This document shows, piece after piece, positions 43,883 to 53,142 of a stretch of DNA of 64,000 nucleotides. How positions within the stretch are numbered: position 1 is the stretch's first letter; each line of letters begins with the position of its first letter. The notes below the pieces were generated by a model, which saw only the letters and a program-made list of their open reading frames with translations, was not told the DNA's origin and ran no database searches. Position numbers and translations under genes: made by a program. The stretch is from Palleronia sp. THAF1. Its GTDB lineage: Bacteria; Pseudomonadota; Alphaproteobacteria; Rhodobacterales; Rhodobacteraceae. Location of the stretch: NCBI RefSeq assembly GCF_009363795.1, contig NZ_CP045420.1:2027001-2091000 (forward strand), read 5' to 3'.

Positions 43883-46000
43883 ATGCATCTGCGCCACGCC
43901 CTTGTCTGCCTGCTGTGTCTGCTGCCCTTCGCAGTGGTGGCAGACCCGACGCCGCGAGAGGATTTGGCCCCCCACGTCGCCCCCCCGATGGAGCTTGGCG
44001 CGGCGCTGAACGATCAGGGTGTCTACGAGTTGTTGAACTCTGGCGGCGCGCAGGCCGGCTACGTGTTCGAGACCGAACCGATGGCCCCCCTGCCCGGCTT
44101 CTCCGGCGCGCCGGTCAATGCACTGGTGACACTCGACCTCGACGGTCGGTTCCTCGACGTGACGCTCTTGTCGCATAACGAGCCGATCTTCGTGTCCGGC
44201 CTGCCCGAAAACCTGTTCTACGACTTCTTCGAGCAATACTCCGGCAACTCGATCTCGGACAGTCTGGTCGTCGGCACGCCCTACGGTGACGAGTCCCAAG
44301 GCGGCTCTGCGCTGGTCTATCTGGACGGCGTGACCAAGGCGACGGCCAGCGTGCGGATCGCACATGAATCTATCTTGGCCGCTGCCCTGCAAGTCGCACG
44401 CGAACAAATGGGCGGCGTCGCCACCGGCCCGCCGGCCTACCCCGACATGACGGTGTCCGAAGACCTAACATGGGATGACTTGGTCGCCGAGGGTATCGTC
44501 ACGCATCACACCGTCACCAACGCCGAGGTCCAGGCCGCCTTCGCTGGCACCCAATGGGCCGACGACGACCCAGAAGCTGCGAATGATCCAGACGGCCTGT
44601 ATCTGGACCTGTGGCTCGTGGATCTTGGTCCCCCATCCGTCGCCCGCGCTCTTCTGGACGACGACGGCTACGCAGCGCTGCAAAACTTCATGGAGATCAG
44701 CGACAACGACGAGCCGATCTTGGCGGTGGAAACCGCGCGGCACGGGTTGGTGTCGGAAGACTTCATCCGCAACACGTCGCCCGACTGGGTCAGCGCGGAA
44801 CAAGGCGGCTTTCCCGTGGCCCTGCGCGATGCGGATCTTCTGTTCGGTCTGAACGATGATGTGCCCGACGCCCTGCATGATGCCGTCGATTTCGGATCGG
44901 GGATGATCCTGCGCACCGACCGTAGGTTGGGTCTGGACCCCGCCGCCCCGTGGACCTTCAAGGTCGCCGCCACGCGCGAGCATGGCATGTTCCGGCCCGA
45001 AACCGGGTCGGTCACGCTGGAAACGGAAGTCTCCAGCCCCGAACGCTTCTTCGCCCGGCCCGTGGTCCGCAAACCCACCCCCGCCTGGGTCGAGGCGCTG
45101 CGCAACCGCGCTGTCGATCTGGTCATCACCGCAACATTCCTGACGGTTCTGGTGGGCCTGCTCGCCTTTGGCCAGAACCGCTTCGCGGCCATGCGCCACT
45201 ACACCGCCGCGCGCCTTGCGATCCTGGCTTTCGTGCTGGGGTTCATCGGCTGGTGGGCCCAAGCGCAGCTATCCATCGTTACGCCCCTGGGCATCCTGCG
45301 CACCGCATACCAGGGCGGCAGCTACGCGTTCCTGCTGTACGATCCGGTGTCTTTACTGGTCTGGACCGTCGCCATTCTTGGCTTCGTCGCTTGGGGCCGG
45401 GGCCTGTTCTGCGGCTGGCTCTGCCCGTTCGGCGCCCTGCAAGAGTTCGCCGCGCACCTCGGTCGCATCCTGCGCATCCCGCAAATAGAGCCATCGGCGC
45501 GGTGGGACGCGCGCCTGAAGTGGGTGAAATACGTCATCCTCGCCAGCCTCGTCTTCGGGGTCTTCTGGACACCCCAGCAGCTTGATACGACGGTAGAGGT
45601 CGAGCCGTTCAAGACCGCCATCACAACCTACTTCATCCGCGATTGGTACTACGTGGTCTACGCCGTGTTCTGGCTGGTGCTGGGCATGACGTTGTTCAAG
45701 GGCTTCTGCCGCTACGTCTGTCCCTTGGGCGCGGTCATGGCCATCGGCGGCTTGTTGCGGGGCCGCGACTGGATCGAGCGCCGCGCCGAATGCGGATCGC
45801 CCTGTCAGCTCTGCCGCGTGAAGTGCCGCTACGGTTCAATCGAGAAATCCGGTAAGATCGACTATTCCGAGTGCTTTCAATGCCTCGACTGCGTGGCGAT
45901 CCACGACGATCCAGACCGTTGCGTGCCCTTGATCGTCGACACCAAGCGCCGCCGCCGCGCCGCCGCTGGCCACCCGAACGCCGGGGTGCCCGCAGAATGA
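43883..46000 (+). CDS. NosR/NirI-like FMN-binding, Fe-S membrane protein
   Basis: 705 aa. Signal peptide, then a periplasmic FMN-binding domain with DGVTKATAS (Thr154 as the covalent flavin acceptor), about five helices, membrane CxxxCP motifs FCGWLCPFGAL and FCRYVCPLGAV, and C-terminal ferredoxin clusters CGSPCQLCRVKC and CFQCLDC. NosR relatives move electrons across the membrane to periplasmic enzymes. No nosZ or denitrification gene is near; context is alcohol oxidation and ApbE, the flavin-attaching enzyme, follows with an ATGA overlap. Confidence 0.85.
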   Translation: MHLRHALVCLLCLLPFAVVADPTPREDLAPHVAPPMELGAALNDQGVYELLNSGGAQAGYVFETEPMAPLPGFSGAPVNALVTLDLDGRFLDVTLLSHNEPIFVSGLPENLFYDFFEQYSGNSISDSLVVGTPYGDESQGGSALVYLDGVTKATASVRIAHESILAAALQVAREQMGGVATGPPAYPDMTVSEDLTWDDLVAEGIVTHHTVTNAEVQAAFAGTQWADDDPEAANDPDGLYLDLWLVDLGPPSVARALLDDDGYAALQNFMEISDNDEPILAVETARHGLVSEDFIRNTSPDWVSAEQGGFPVALRDADLLFGLNDDVPDALHDAVDFGSGMILRTDRRLGLDPAAPWTFKVAATREHGMFRPETGSVTLETEVSSPERFFARPVVRKPTPAWVEALRNRAVDLVITATFLTVLVGLLAFGQNRFAAMRHYTAARLAILAFVLGFIGWWAQAQLSIVTPLGILRTAYQGGSYAFLLYDPVSLLVWTVAILGFVAWGRGLFCGWLCPFGALQEFAAHLGRILRIPQIEPSARWDARLKWVKYVILASLVFGVFWTPQQLDTTVEVEPFKTAITTYFIRDWYYVVYAVFWLVLGMTLFKGFCRYVCPLGAVMAIGGLLRGRDWIERRAECGSPCQLCRVKCRYGSIEKSGKIDYSECFQCLDCVAIHDDPDRCVPLIVDTKRRRRAAAGHPNAGVPAE

Positions 46001-46839
46001 GACGCCGCCGCTTCCTTGCCCTCTCAGCCGCCTTCGCCACCATGGGCGCCAGCGCTGCGCCGATCCGCTGGCAGGGCCGCGCGCTGGGGGCCGAAGTCTC
46101 TCTGACCCTGCGCGCACCAGAGGCGCAGGCGCGCGCCGCCATCGGTGATATCGCAGCACTGCTTGAGACGGTCGAAGCGGAGTTCTCCCTCTACCGCCCG
46201 TCTTCACTGACCAAACTGAACCGCACGGGCCGCCTACGCCCCTCGCCCATGTTCCGCGACCTAATGAAGAAGGCCGACACAGCACACCGCCTGACCGATG
46301 GCCTCTTCGATCCCACCGTTCAGCCCCTGTGGGACGCGCAGGCAAAGGGCCACCCGCTGCCCCGCCACCTTGTCGGTTGGGACCGCGTCGAACAGGGGCG
46401 CTCGATCCTGCTCGGCCACGGTCAGGCGCTGACCTTCAATGGCATCGCGCAGGGCTATGCGACCGACCTTGCCCGAGACCGCTTGCACGCGCTTGGCCTG
46501 ATGAACATCCTTGTGAACATCGGCGAATACGCAGGCTCCGGTGGCCCGTGGCGCATCGGGATCGAAGACCCGGCCCACGGCCCCATAGCCACCACAACGC
46601 TGATCAACGGCGCGATCGCCACCTCCAGCGCCGCACCTTTCGGCGTTCCGCACATCTTCGGGCCGACCGCGCCGCGCTACGCCACGGTCTCGATCCAAGC
46701 AGACCAGGCCTGGCGCGCCGACGCTCTTTCCACCGCCGCGATCCTCGCCGATGCCCCCCTCCTTCAGCGCCTGCGCGCTGCCGAAGGTGTCCACCGTATC
46801 ACCACGGTGACCACCGACGAACGGGTCGCCACGCTCTGA
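45997..46839 (+). CDS. apbE: ApbE-family FMN transferase
   Basis: 280 aa. Tat signal MRRRRFLALSAAFATMGA. ApbE attaches FMN from FAD to a Thr of target proteins via a phosphodiester bond. Motifs include LYRPSSLTKLNRTG, FNGIAQGYATDLARD and VNIGEYAGSGGPWRIGIEDP. The start overlapping the NosR-like stop was chosen. Its obvious target is the DGVTKAT site of that neighbour. Confidence 0.9.
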   Translation: MRRRRFLALSAAFATMGASAAPIRWQGRALGAEVSLTLRAPEAQARAAIGDIAALLETVEAEFSLYRPSSLTKLNRTGRLRPSPMFRDLMKKADTAHRLTDGLFDPTVQPLWDAQAKGHPLPRHLVGWDRVEQGRSILLGHGQALTFNGIAQGYATDLARDRLHALGLMNILVNIGEYAGSGGPWRIGIEDPAHGPIATTTLINGAIATSSAAPFGVPHIFGPTAPRYATVSIQADQAWRADALSTAAILADAPLLQRLRAAEGVHRITTVTTDERVATL

Positions 46840-46863
46840 CTTCTTTGTTTTTTCAAATACTCA
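46840..46863. repeat. Dispersed CTTCTTTGTTTT...AAATACTCA motif after apbE
   Basis: Starts at the base after the apbE stop. Reverse complement reads TGAGTATTTGAAAAAACAAAG, one- or two-base variant of the arms of the inverted repeat at 24010-24192. Confidence 0.65.
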
Positions 46864-46888
46864 AATCCCGCAGTCTCAAAACGAAAAA

Positions 46889-46913
46889 CGCCCCGAAGCG
46901 ATGCTCCGGGGCG
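46889..46913 (-). terminator. Terminator of the cox operon
   Basis: Seven-bp stem CGCCCCG/CGGGGCG with an 11-nt loop, followed on the minus strand by TTTTTCGTTTT. It lies 24 bp past the coxM stop. Confidence 0.7.
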
Positions 46914-46937
46914 CAATTCAGTCCGTGATGGGCAGAC

Positions 46938-47726
46938 CTAGCAGGCCGCGACACCTCGCTTGGTCATCACCTTCACCAGATGCGCACGGTAGTCGCCCGT
47001 GCCGTGCAGGTCGGAGATCATGCCCGACCCGTCCGGCGTGGACAGACCGTCCACCGCATCCGCAGAGAAGTTCGACGACAGCGCCTCTTCCGCTTCGGTC
47101 CAGCGGAACACGCCGGACTCCGACGCGCCGGTGACGGCGACGCGCACGCCATCGGAGAACTTCGCCACGAACACAGCCGTCAGCGGGAAGCGAGAGGCAG
47201 GTTGGATGAACTTGGCGTAATTCGCCTTTTCCGGCACGGCCATCTTCACGGCGGTGATGATCTCGCCCTCTTCCAGAGCGGTCATGAACATGCCCTGGAA
47301 GTAGTCATCAGCTGCGATCTCGCGGGTGTTGGTCACGACCGTACCCTTGGATGCCAGCAGACCCGCCGGATAACAGGCAGACGGGTCGTTGTTCGCCAGC
47401 GATCCGCCGATGGTCCCGCGTGAGCGGACCGACGGATCGCCGATACGGCCCGCCAATGACGCCATCGCCGGATAGCTGTCCTTCAGCTCGCGCATCACGG
47501 TGGCGTGGGTGGTCGCGCCACCGATCCACAGCCCGTCACCTTCGGACTTCACGCCCTTCATCTCTTCGATGGCGGTCAGGCTGACCACTTTCGACGGCAT
47601 CGCCAGGCGCTGCTTCATCGTCGGCATGAGGGTCTGCCCACCCGAGAAAGCGATGGCCTCTTCGGTCTTCAGGGCCTCGACGGCAGCGTCAACGCTGGTG
47701 GGGCGCTCGAATTCGAAATTATACAT
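46938..47726 (-). CDS. coxM: CoxM-like FAD-binding subunit of molybdenum hydroxylase
   Basis: 262 aa medium subunit of the xanthine-oxidase/CO-dehydrogenase family. FAD-binding landmarks are FSGGQTLMPTMKQRL and TIGGSLANNDPSACYP, followed by GEIITAVKMAVP. Transfers electrons from CoxS iron-sulfur clusters to a quinone or other acceptor. Last gene of the coxGSLM order, 55 bp after coxL. Confidence 0.92.
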   Translation of the reverse strand: MYNFEFERPTSVDAAVEALKTEEAIAFSGGQTLMPTMKQRLAMPSKVVSLTAIEEMKGVKSEGDGLWIGGATTHATVMRELKDSYPAMASLAGRIGDPSVRSRGTIGGSLANNDPSACYPAGLLASKGTVVTNTREIAADDYFQGMFMTALEEGEIITAVKMAVPEKANYAKFIQPASRFPLTAVFVAKFSDGVRVAVTGASESGVFRWTEAEEALSSNFSADAVDGLSTPDGSGMISDLHGTGDYRAHLVKVMTKRGVAAC

Positions 47727-47781
47727 GTTGGATCCTATCCTCTTGTGGGGAAGCGGGGGCGGTCACGCCGCCCCCGATCCA

Positions 47782-50226
47782 TCATCCGGCTTGATCGACC
47801 GAGCGGCCTTCAGCTGTGTTCGTCGATCCGGCGGCGGGTTGCTCCGCCCCCATGTTCGAGCGCGCTCCGTTCATGGCGGCCCACACCCGGTCCGGGGACG
47901 CAGGCATGTTCAGGTGTGGCACGTCGTAGCCGCCCCGGTTCAGCGCATCGAGCACGGCATTGATGACCGCAGGGGGCGAACCGATGGCTCCGGCCTCGCC
48001 GCAACCCTTCACACCCAGCGGGTTGTGCGTGCAGGGCGTGACGCAAGAATGATCCACCTTGAACATCGGCAGGTCGGACGAACGCGGCATCGCGTAGTCC
48101 ATGTAGCTGGCAGAGATCAGCTGGCCGTCCGCATCATAGGCGCAGTTCTCCATCAGCGCCTGACCGATGCCCTGTGCCACACCGCCGTGCACCTGACCTT
48201 CGACGATCATCGGGTTGATGACGTTGCCGAAGTCGTCCGCAGCGGCAAAGGCCACGACGTCCACCTTGCCGGTCTCTTCGTCCACCTCGACCTCGCAGAC
48301 GTAGCCGCCAGAGGGGTAGGTAAAGTTGGCCGGGTCGTAGAACGCGGTTTCCTCTAGGCCCGGCTCGATGTCTTCAAGCGGGTAGTTGTGCGGCACATAG
48401 GCGGCCAGCGTCACATCACCCCACGCCACCGACTTGTCGGTGCCCGCAACGGTGAATGCGCCGTCCTTCAGTTCGATGTCGCCTTCAGAGGCTTCCATCA
48501 GGTGCGCCGCGATCTTCTTGGCCTTGTTGATGACCTTCTCGGCGGCACGAACCATGGCCGACCCACCGACCGCGATAGAGCGCGATCCGTAAGTGCCCAT
48601 GCCCATGGGCGTGCGGGCCGTATCGCCGTGGATGATATCGATCTGGTCGGGGTCGATCCCGATCATTTCGGAAATCACCTGTGCAAAGGTCGTCTCATGC
48701 CCTTGCCCGTGGCTGTGCGATCCGGTCATCACGCTGATCGAGCCGGTAGCATTTACCCGCACGGTAGCGGATTCGTACAGACCGGCACGCGCGCCCAACT
48801 GGCCCACAAGGTTCGACGGCGCGATGCCGCACGCCTCGATGTAGTGCGCCAGACCAAAGCCGCGCAGCTTGCCGTTCTTCTTCGACTCCTCGGCGCGCTT
48901 TTCGAAGTTGGCGTGATCCGTCATCTCCAGCACACGGTCCAGCGTCGCATGATAGTCGCCGGTATCGTACTCCACGGCCACGGGGGTGGCGTAGGGAAAC
49001 TCGGTGATGAAATTCTGGCGACGCAGCTCGATGGGTGAGACGCCCAGTTCACGCGCCGCTTGATCCACCACACGCTCCAACTGGAACGTCGCCTCGGGAC
49101 GGCCCGCGCCGCGATAGGCGTCGACCGGCACCGTGTTGGTGAAGACGGCCTTCACGTTCACGTAGATCAGCGGGGTCTTGTAGTTGCCCGCCATCAGAGT
49201 GCCGTGCAGCCATGTGGGGACCGAGGGCGCGAAGGTGGACAGGTAGGCGCCCATGTTCGCGTAGGTTTCCGTGCGCAGGGCGATGAAGTTGTTGTCCGCG
49301 TCCAGCGCCAGTTCGATCTTGGTCACGTGGTCACGACCGTGCGCGTCGGACATGAAGGCTTCCGAGCGGCTGGACGTCCATTTGACGGGCCGACGCAGGG
49401 CCTTGGCGGCGAAGGTGCAGAACGCCTCTTCCGCGTAGTGGAAAATCTTTGTGCCGAAGCCGCCGCCCACATCGGGGGCGACCACGCGCAGCTTGTGCTC
49501 GGGGATGCCCAACACGAAAGCGCCCATCAGCAGGCGGATGACATGGGGGTTCTGACTGGTCGTATACAGCGTGTATTCGTCCTGCGCAGGGTTCCAGTCG
49601 CCCACGGCGACGCGCGGCTCCATGGGGTTCGCAACCAGACGGTTGTTCACCAGTTCCAGCGTCGTGACGTGCGCGGCGTTCTTGATTGCGTCGTCCACTG
49701 CCTGCTTGTTGTCCTCGACGAAGCCCCAGTCGTAGCACAGGTTGCTGGTCAGATCGTCGTGCACCTTGGGCGCGCCGTCCTTGACCGCCTCCTTCATGTC
49801 GATAACGGCGGGCAGTTCTTCGATGTCCAGCTCGATCGCCTCGGCGGCGTCACGGGCCTGGGCGAGCGATTCTGCAACGACGACGGCGATGGGATCGCCC
49901 ACGTGGCGCACCTTGCCTTCGGCCAGCACGGGGTGCTTCGGCTCTTGCATGGGCTGGCCGTCGATGGACGTGATCTGCCATCCGCAGGGCACACCGCCCA
50001 CGCCTTCGAAGTCCTTCGATGTGAAGACTTTCACAACGCCGGGCATGGCTTCGGCAGCCTCGATCCCGATGTTGTTGATCTTTCCGTGCGCCACGTCAGA
50101 GCGCAGGAAGTAGGCGTAGGTCTGGTTGTGGATGTTGATGTCATCCGTGTACTGGCCAGTGCCTTGCAGGAACCGGACGTCTTCGCGACGCTTATTGGAT
50201 GCGCCGATGCCACCATCTTTGGGCAT
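47782..50226 (-). CDS. coxL: Form II CoxL-like molybdopterin-binding large subunit
   Basis: 814 aa catalytic subunit with the molybdenum-cytosine-dinucleotide sites [10 protein letters not shown] and [15 protein letters not shown]. The active-site loop reads AYRGAGR at residues 370-376, which defines form II; true CO dehydrogenase (form I) has AYxCSFR. Form II enzymes oxidise other substrates, often aldehydes or aromatic heterocycles. The neighbourhood of a PQQ alcohol dehydrogenase makes aldehyde oxidation a good guess. Confidence 0.92.
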   Translation of the reverse strand: MPKDGGIGASNKRREDVRFLQGTGQYTDDINIHNQTYAYFLRSDVAHGKINNIGIEAAEAMPGVVKVFTSKDFEGVGGVPCGWQITSIDGQPMQEPKHPVLAEGKVRHVGDPIAVVVAESLAQARDAAEAIELDIEELPAVIDMKEAVKDGAPKVHDDLTSNLCYDWGFVEDNKQAVDDAIKNAAHVTTLELVNNRLVANPMEPRVAVGDWNPAQDEYTLYTTSQNPHVIRLLMGAFVLGIPEHKLRVVAPDVGGGFGTKIFHYAEEAFCTFAAKALRRPVKWTSSRSEAFMSDAHGRDHVTKIELALDADNNFIALRTETYANMGAYLSTFAPSVPTWLHGTLMAGNYKTPLIYVNVKAVFTNTVPVDAYRGAGRPEATFQLERVVDQAARELGVSPIELRRQNFITEFPYATPVAVEYDTGDYHATLDRVLEMTDHANFEKRAEESKKNGKLRGFGLAHYIEACGIAPSNLVGQLGARAGLYESATVRVNATGSISVMTGSHSHGQGHETTFAQVISEMIGIDPDQIDIIHGDTARTPMGMGTYGSRSIAVGGSAMVRAAEKVINKAKKIAAHLMEASEGDIELKDGAFTVAGTDKSVAWGDVTLAAYVPHNYPLEDIEPGLEETAFYDPANFTYPSGGYVCEVEVDEETGKVDVVAFAAADDFGNVINPMIVEGQVHGGVAQGIGQALMENCAYDADGQLISASYMDYAMPRSSDLPMFKVDHSCVTPCTHNPLGVKGCGEAGAIGSPPAVINAVLDALNRGGYDVPHLNMPASPDRVWAAMNGARSNMGAEQPAAGSTNTAEGRSVDQAG

Positions 50227-50267
50227 GTTGATCTCCTCCCTAGTGGGGGTTCACCCCCCGAAGCTGT

Positions 50268-50750
50268 TTATTCCGCAGCGACCGCCTGAACGTCCTGTCC
50301 GGACGCGGCCATGATCGCCTTGATGATGTTGTGATAGCCCGTGCAGCGGCAGATGTTGCCTTCCAGATGGTGCCGAATCTCGGCTTCCGTGGGCTTGGGG
50401 TTGTCTTTCAGCAGCGCCGTCGCCGCCATTACCATGCCCGGCGTGCAGTAGCCGCATTGCAGGCCGTGGTAGTCCTGGAACGCCTGCTGCACTGTGTTCA
50501 ACGAGCCGTCCGCGTTCTGCATCGCCTCGATGGTCGTCACTTCGGACCCGTCAGCCTCTGCCGCGAGAACCGAGCAGGACTTCACCTGTTCGCCGTTCAT
50601 ATGAACCGTGCAGGCCCCGCACTGCGAGGTGTCGCAGCCCACGTGCGTTCCTGTCAGGCGAAGATCCTTGCGCAGGAAATCGACGAGCAGCGTGCGGCCC
50701 TCGATCTCTCCGGACACGGTCTTGCCGTTCACCTTCATCTCGATCTTCAT
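50268..50750 (-). CDS. coxS: CoxS-like [2Fe-2S] small subunit
   Basis: 160 aa. Two iron-sulfur domains: plant-ferredoxin-type cysteines in [15 protein letters not shown] and the helical-domain cysteines in [12 protein letters not shown] and CRCTGYHNI. Start at the ATG behind GGAGGAAT. Electron relay between CoxL molybdenum centre and CoxM FAD. Confidence 0.94.
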   Translation of the reverse strand: MKIEMKVNGKTVSGEIEGRTLLVDFLRKDLRLTGTHVGCDTSQCGACTVHMNGEQVKSCSVLAAEADGSEVTTIEAMQNADGSLNTVQQAFQDYHGLQCGYCTPGMVMAATALLKDNPKPTEAEIRHHLEGNICRCTGYHNIIKAIMAASGQDVQAVAAE

Positions 50751-50776
50751 GTCATTCCTCCCGATCGTCGTATTTT

Positions 50777-51328
50777 CTAGGTAGCAGACCGCAGTCCGAA
50801 CCACTTGCGTTTCTTTGTCTCATCATTGCCGTCGACCTCTTCGGCGGTCGCGACGGCTTCCTGCGTGGGGCTGGCATCGGCGTCGCCACCCTCCACGCGC
50901 GTCTTGAAATCCTCGAAGAATTGGTCGGCCATCTTCTTGGCAAAGCCGTCGATGATCCGGCTGCCCAATTGCGCCAGCTTGCCGCCCACCTTCGCCTCGA
51001 CGTCGTAGTCCAGCCGCGTCTGGTTGGGCCCCTCTTCCGACAGCACGCATTTCGCGCCGCCCTTGGCAAAGCCTGCCGCGCCACCCTTGCCTTCGCCTTG
51101 CAAGTGCAGGCTTTCGGGCTCGTTCATGTCGGTCAGATTGACAGCGCCTTTGAACGTCGCCTTTACGGGGCCGACCTTCTGGACCACCGTTGCCTCGAAC
51201 CCGTCTTGCGGGTTTCCGTCCATCTCTGTGCAGCCGGGCACGCAATCCTTCAGCACGTCCTTGTCCAGAAGTGCGGCCCAGACGTCGGCGCGCGGGGCTT
51301 CGATGATGCGGTGTCCACTTAGTTCCAT
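50777..51328 (-). CDS. coxG: CoxG-like SRPBCC-fold membrane-recruitment protein
   Basis: 183 aa; SRPBCC domain across residues 1-145 ([41 protein letters not shown]), then an acidic linker. In Oligotropha CoxG anchors the enzyme to the membrane; here the final segment (KKRKWFGL) is short and basic. First gene of the operon, with a GACCAA promoter motif 56 bp upstream. Confidence 0.88.
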   Translation of the reverse strand: MELSGHRIIEAPRADVWAALLDKDVLKDCVPGCTEMDGNPQDGFEATVVQKVGPVKATFKGAVNLTDMNEPESLHLQGEGKGGAAGFAKGGAKCVLSEEGPNQTRLDYDVEAKVGGKLAQLGSRIIDGFAKKMADQFFEDFKTRVEGGDADASPTQEAVATAEEVDGNDETKKRKWFGLRSAT

Positions 51329-51380
51329 GTGGCGGGTCTCCCTTGTCGAAACGCTAGGTCCGTCACGGGTCGCCGCGATA

Positions 51381-51392
51381 TAGGACCAATGG
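51381..51392. promoter_or_regulatory. GACCAATGG motif in the coxG promoter
   Basis: TAGGACCAATGG differs at one base from TACGACCAATGG in the exaF promoter. It sits 53-64 bp before the coxG start, similar to the spacing in front of two other minus-strand genes of the island (pedF and the binding protein at 57594). Confidence 0.5.
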
Positions 51393-51409
51393 ATAGGTTT
51401 CAGGTTTCG

Positions 51410-52303
51410 CTAGCGGTATTCCGGCGCAGTGTGCGTCAGACCGTAGCTTGCGTAAATCTCTTCGATGCGGCCAGAGGTCAGTGCCTCTCGCAGCGCGTCG
51501 TCCACCGTGTAGGCCAGCGGACGGTAGGCGAAGTGGACCCCCACGCCCAGCGTCCATTGCCCCCGTGCCAGCCCCGCCAGGGGCGGCTGGTGTATTCCGA
51601 TGCCATCGTCCGCGCCCCATTCCAGCTGCGCGCGTGGCCCCATCGCCGCCATAACCTCGCCTTCGGCCAATGCGTCCATGCCTTCGGCCAGTGTGGCAAA
51701 GCGACGAATGCCGGTGTTCAATTGTCCACCCGCGAAGTTCGACAGGTAGAAGTCCGACAGTGAGTCATTCTCGACCGCGACGGTGTCGAAGCGGAAATAG
51801 GCAGGGACCGGCTTTTCCTCTGGATACTCTGCCTCGGCATAGGCGATCGCGATGACCTCCTGCGCGTACTGCCCGGTGAAGACGACCTGCTCGACCCGGC
51901 AGGCATACGCACTGTCATAGGGCACGCGCATCATGACGTTGGACACTGCGCCGCCGACGATCCCGCCACGCCACACGTTGTTGCGCAGGTCGGCGTCCAG
52001 GTTTTCACCCGCGCCGACGAACCGATAGCGCGGCTCGACGCCCACGTAATCCGCGATCAGCGCCGCGATCTCGACATCCACGCCACGGGGCTGCCCGCCC
52101 TCTTCCCAGGAATAAGGTGGGAAGTCCTCGTATAGCGCGAAAGTCATCCACCCGCGCTCTACGATCGTATCCATGTCCTGCCCGACGATGTCGCGCCCGA
52201 CGTTCTGCGGTTTGGGCTGCGGCACGTAATCGGCGCAGGGGTCTTGCGCTGTGGCCGGGCCCGCAAGCCCGAGCGTCATCGCAACGAAAAGCGCCCGGAT
52301 CAT
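51410..52303 (-). CDS. MoxJ-like quinoprotein-associated periplasmic binding protein
   Basis: 297 aa, signal peptide ending ATAQ. Family-3 solute-binding fold with GQDMDTIVERGWMTFALYEDFPPYSWEEGG and DVEIAALIADYVGVEPRYR segments of the MoxJ/XoxJ type found only with PQQ alcohol dehydrogenases. XoxJ-type proteins are thought to help activate or assemble the dehydrogenase. Overlaps pedF (ATGA). Confidence 0.85.
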   Translation of the reverse strand: MIRALFVAMTLGLAGPATAQDPCADYVPQPKPQNVGRDIVGQDMDTIVERGWMTFALYEDFPPYSWEEGGQPRGVDVEIAALIADYVGVEPRYRFVGAGENLDADLRNNVWRGGIVGGAVSNVMMRVPYDSAYACRVEQVVFTGQYAQEVIAIAYAEAEYPEEKPVPAYFRFDTVAVENDSLSDFYLSNFAGGQLNTGIRRFATLAEGMDALAEGEVMAAMGPRAQLEWGADDGIGIHQPPLAGLARGQWTLGVGVHFAYRPLAYTVDDALREALTSGRIEEIYASYGLTHTAPEYR

Positions 52304-52983
52304 TGCGCGGAGGACAGCCCGACCGTCAGCGTCTCGGACGCCGTCTTGATCCCGGCCTGCGTACCGTCAAGCTGCTGACTGGCCCGCCAAGCGACAGAGT
52401 CGGCAACCGGCGCGCCCGACAGCGTTTCGATGTTCGCCGCGATGTCGTCCAGCTGCTGCTTGACCGCGTCCACGTCGCCCACGGCATTCGGATCATCGGC
52501 CCAGCGCACCAACTCGTCGCGGATCTGGCCCAGCGGCTCGCCATTATCGTCCACCATATCACCGTCGGCGCGCGTTTCGACGTAGGTACGGATGGCCCAA
52601 GCCGCCTCTTGACCCAGCAACTCTCCGAACGCGGGCATCTTGGTCGTGCCGTTCTGAGTCACGCCTTCGCGGAAGCGCTCGACATACCATTCGTCGCCAT
52701 ATTCCTCGGCTTCCAGATAGCGCAGATCGGGGGCCAGACCGCCCGATACCGCGCCCAGACCGTGACAGCGCGCGCAGTTCTGGTTGTAGCCCGAGGCGCC
52801 AATCTCAATCGCCTTCATCCACACCTCTTCACCCGCGGCTTCTACGCGGTAAGGGTTCTCGGTCAGCCAGTCCTCGCCCACCTCGGGCAAGGCGCTCGTG
52901 TCCACGGCTTGCGGGGTCACGTCGCCGTGGGCGTGGGCCATTCCGGCCAGAGCAAGGGCAAAAATTGCGGTCGTACGAAACAT
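52300..52983 (-). CDS. pedF: PedF-type cytochrome c550
   Basis: 227 aa. Signal peptide ends near AHAHG; HGDVTPQAVDTSALP and the haem site NQNCARCHGLGAVSGG (Cys70, Cys73, His74) match the PedF family, the electron acceptor of PQQ ethanol dehydrogenases. It has a longer helical C-terminus (residues 150-227) than ordinary class I c-cytochromes. The ATG with GGGAGG upstream was taken. Confidence 0.9.
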   Translation of the reverse strand: MFRTTAIFALALAGMAHAHGDVTPQAVDTSALPEVGEDWLTENPYRVEAAGEEVWMKAIEIGASGYNQNCARCHGLGAVSGGLAPDLRYLEAEEYGDEWYVERFREGVTQNGTTKMPAFGELLGQEAAWAIRTYVETRADGDMVDDNGEPLGQIRDELVRWADDPNAVGDVDAVKQQLDDIAANIETLSGAPVADSVAWRASQQLDGTQAGIKTASETLTVGLSSAQ

Positions 52984-53043
52984 CGGTATCCTCCCGGTAA
53001 AACTTGCTGGCACGTTACGGCGCGGCGCGGGGCAGACCTATTA

Positions 53044-53082
53044 GACCAAGGTGTCCAATCGGTCTGACACGGCCCGGACCAA
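53044..53082. promoter_or_regulatory. Paired GACCAA motifs in the pedF / ABC divergent promoter
   Basis: GACCAA at 53044 and 53077, exactly 33 bp apart (three turns). Between them GTGTC-N10-GACAC forms an inverted repeat at 53051-53070. The arrangement matches the exaF divergent promoter at 58616-58660. Confidence 0.55.
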
Positions 53083-53142
53083 AGTCGCATACCTGATGCG
53101 CGGGCCGGTGGTAGCGTCGGTGTTCAGGGAGGAGTTTTGCCG

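Noticed and set aside
43883-46839. Part of a nitrous oxide reductase operon
   Set aside because: Only the NosR-like and ApbE genes are present; no nosZ, nosD, nosF, nosY or nosL in the window.
47782-50226. True aerobic CO dehydrogenase
   Set aside because: The active-site loop AYRGAGR is form II; form I needs AYxCSFR with the catalytic cysteine.
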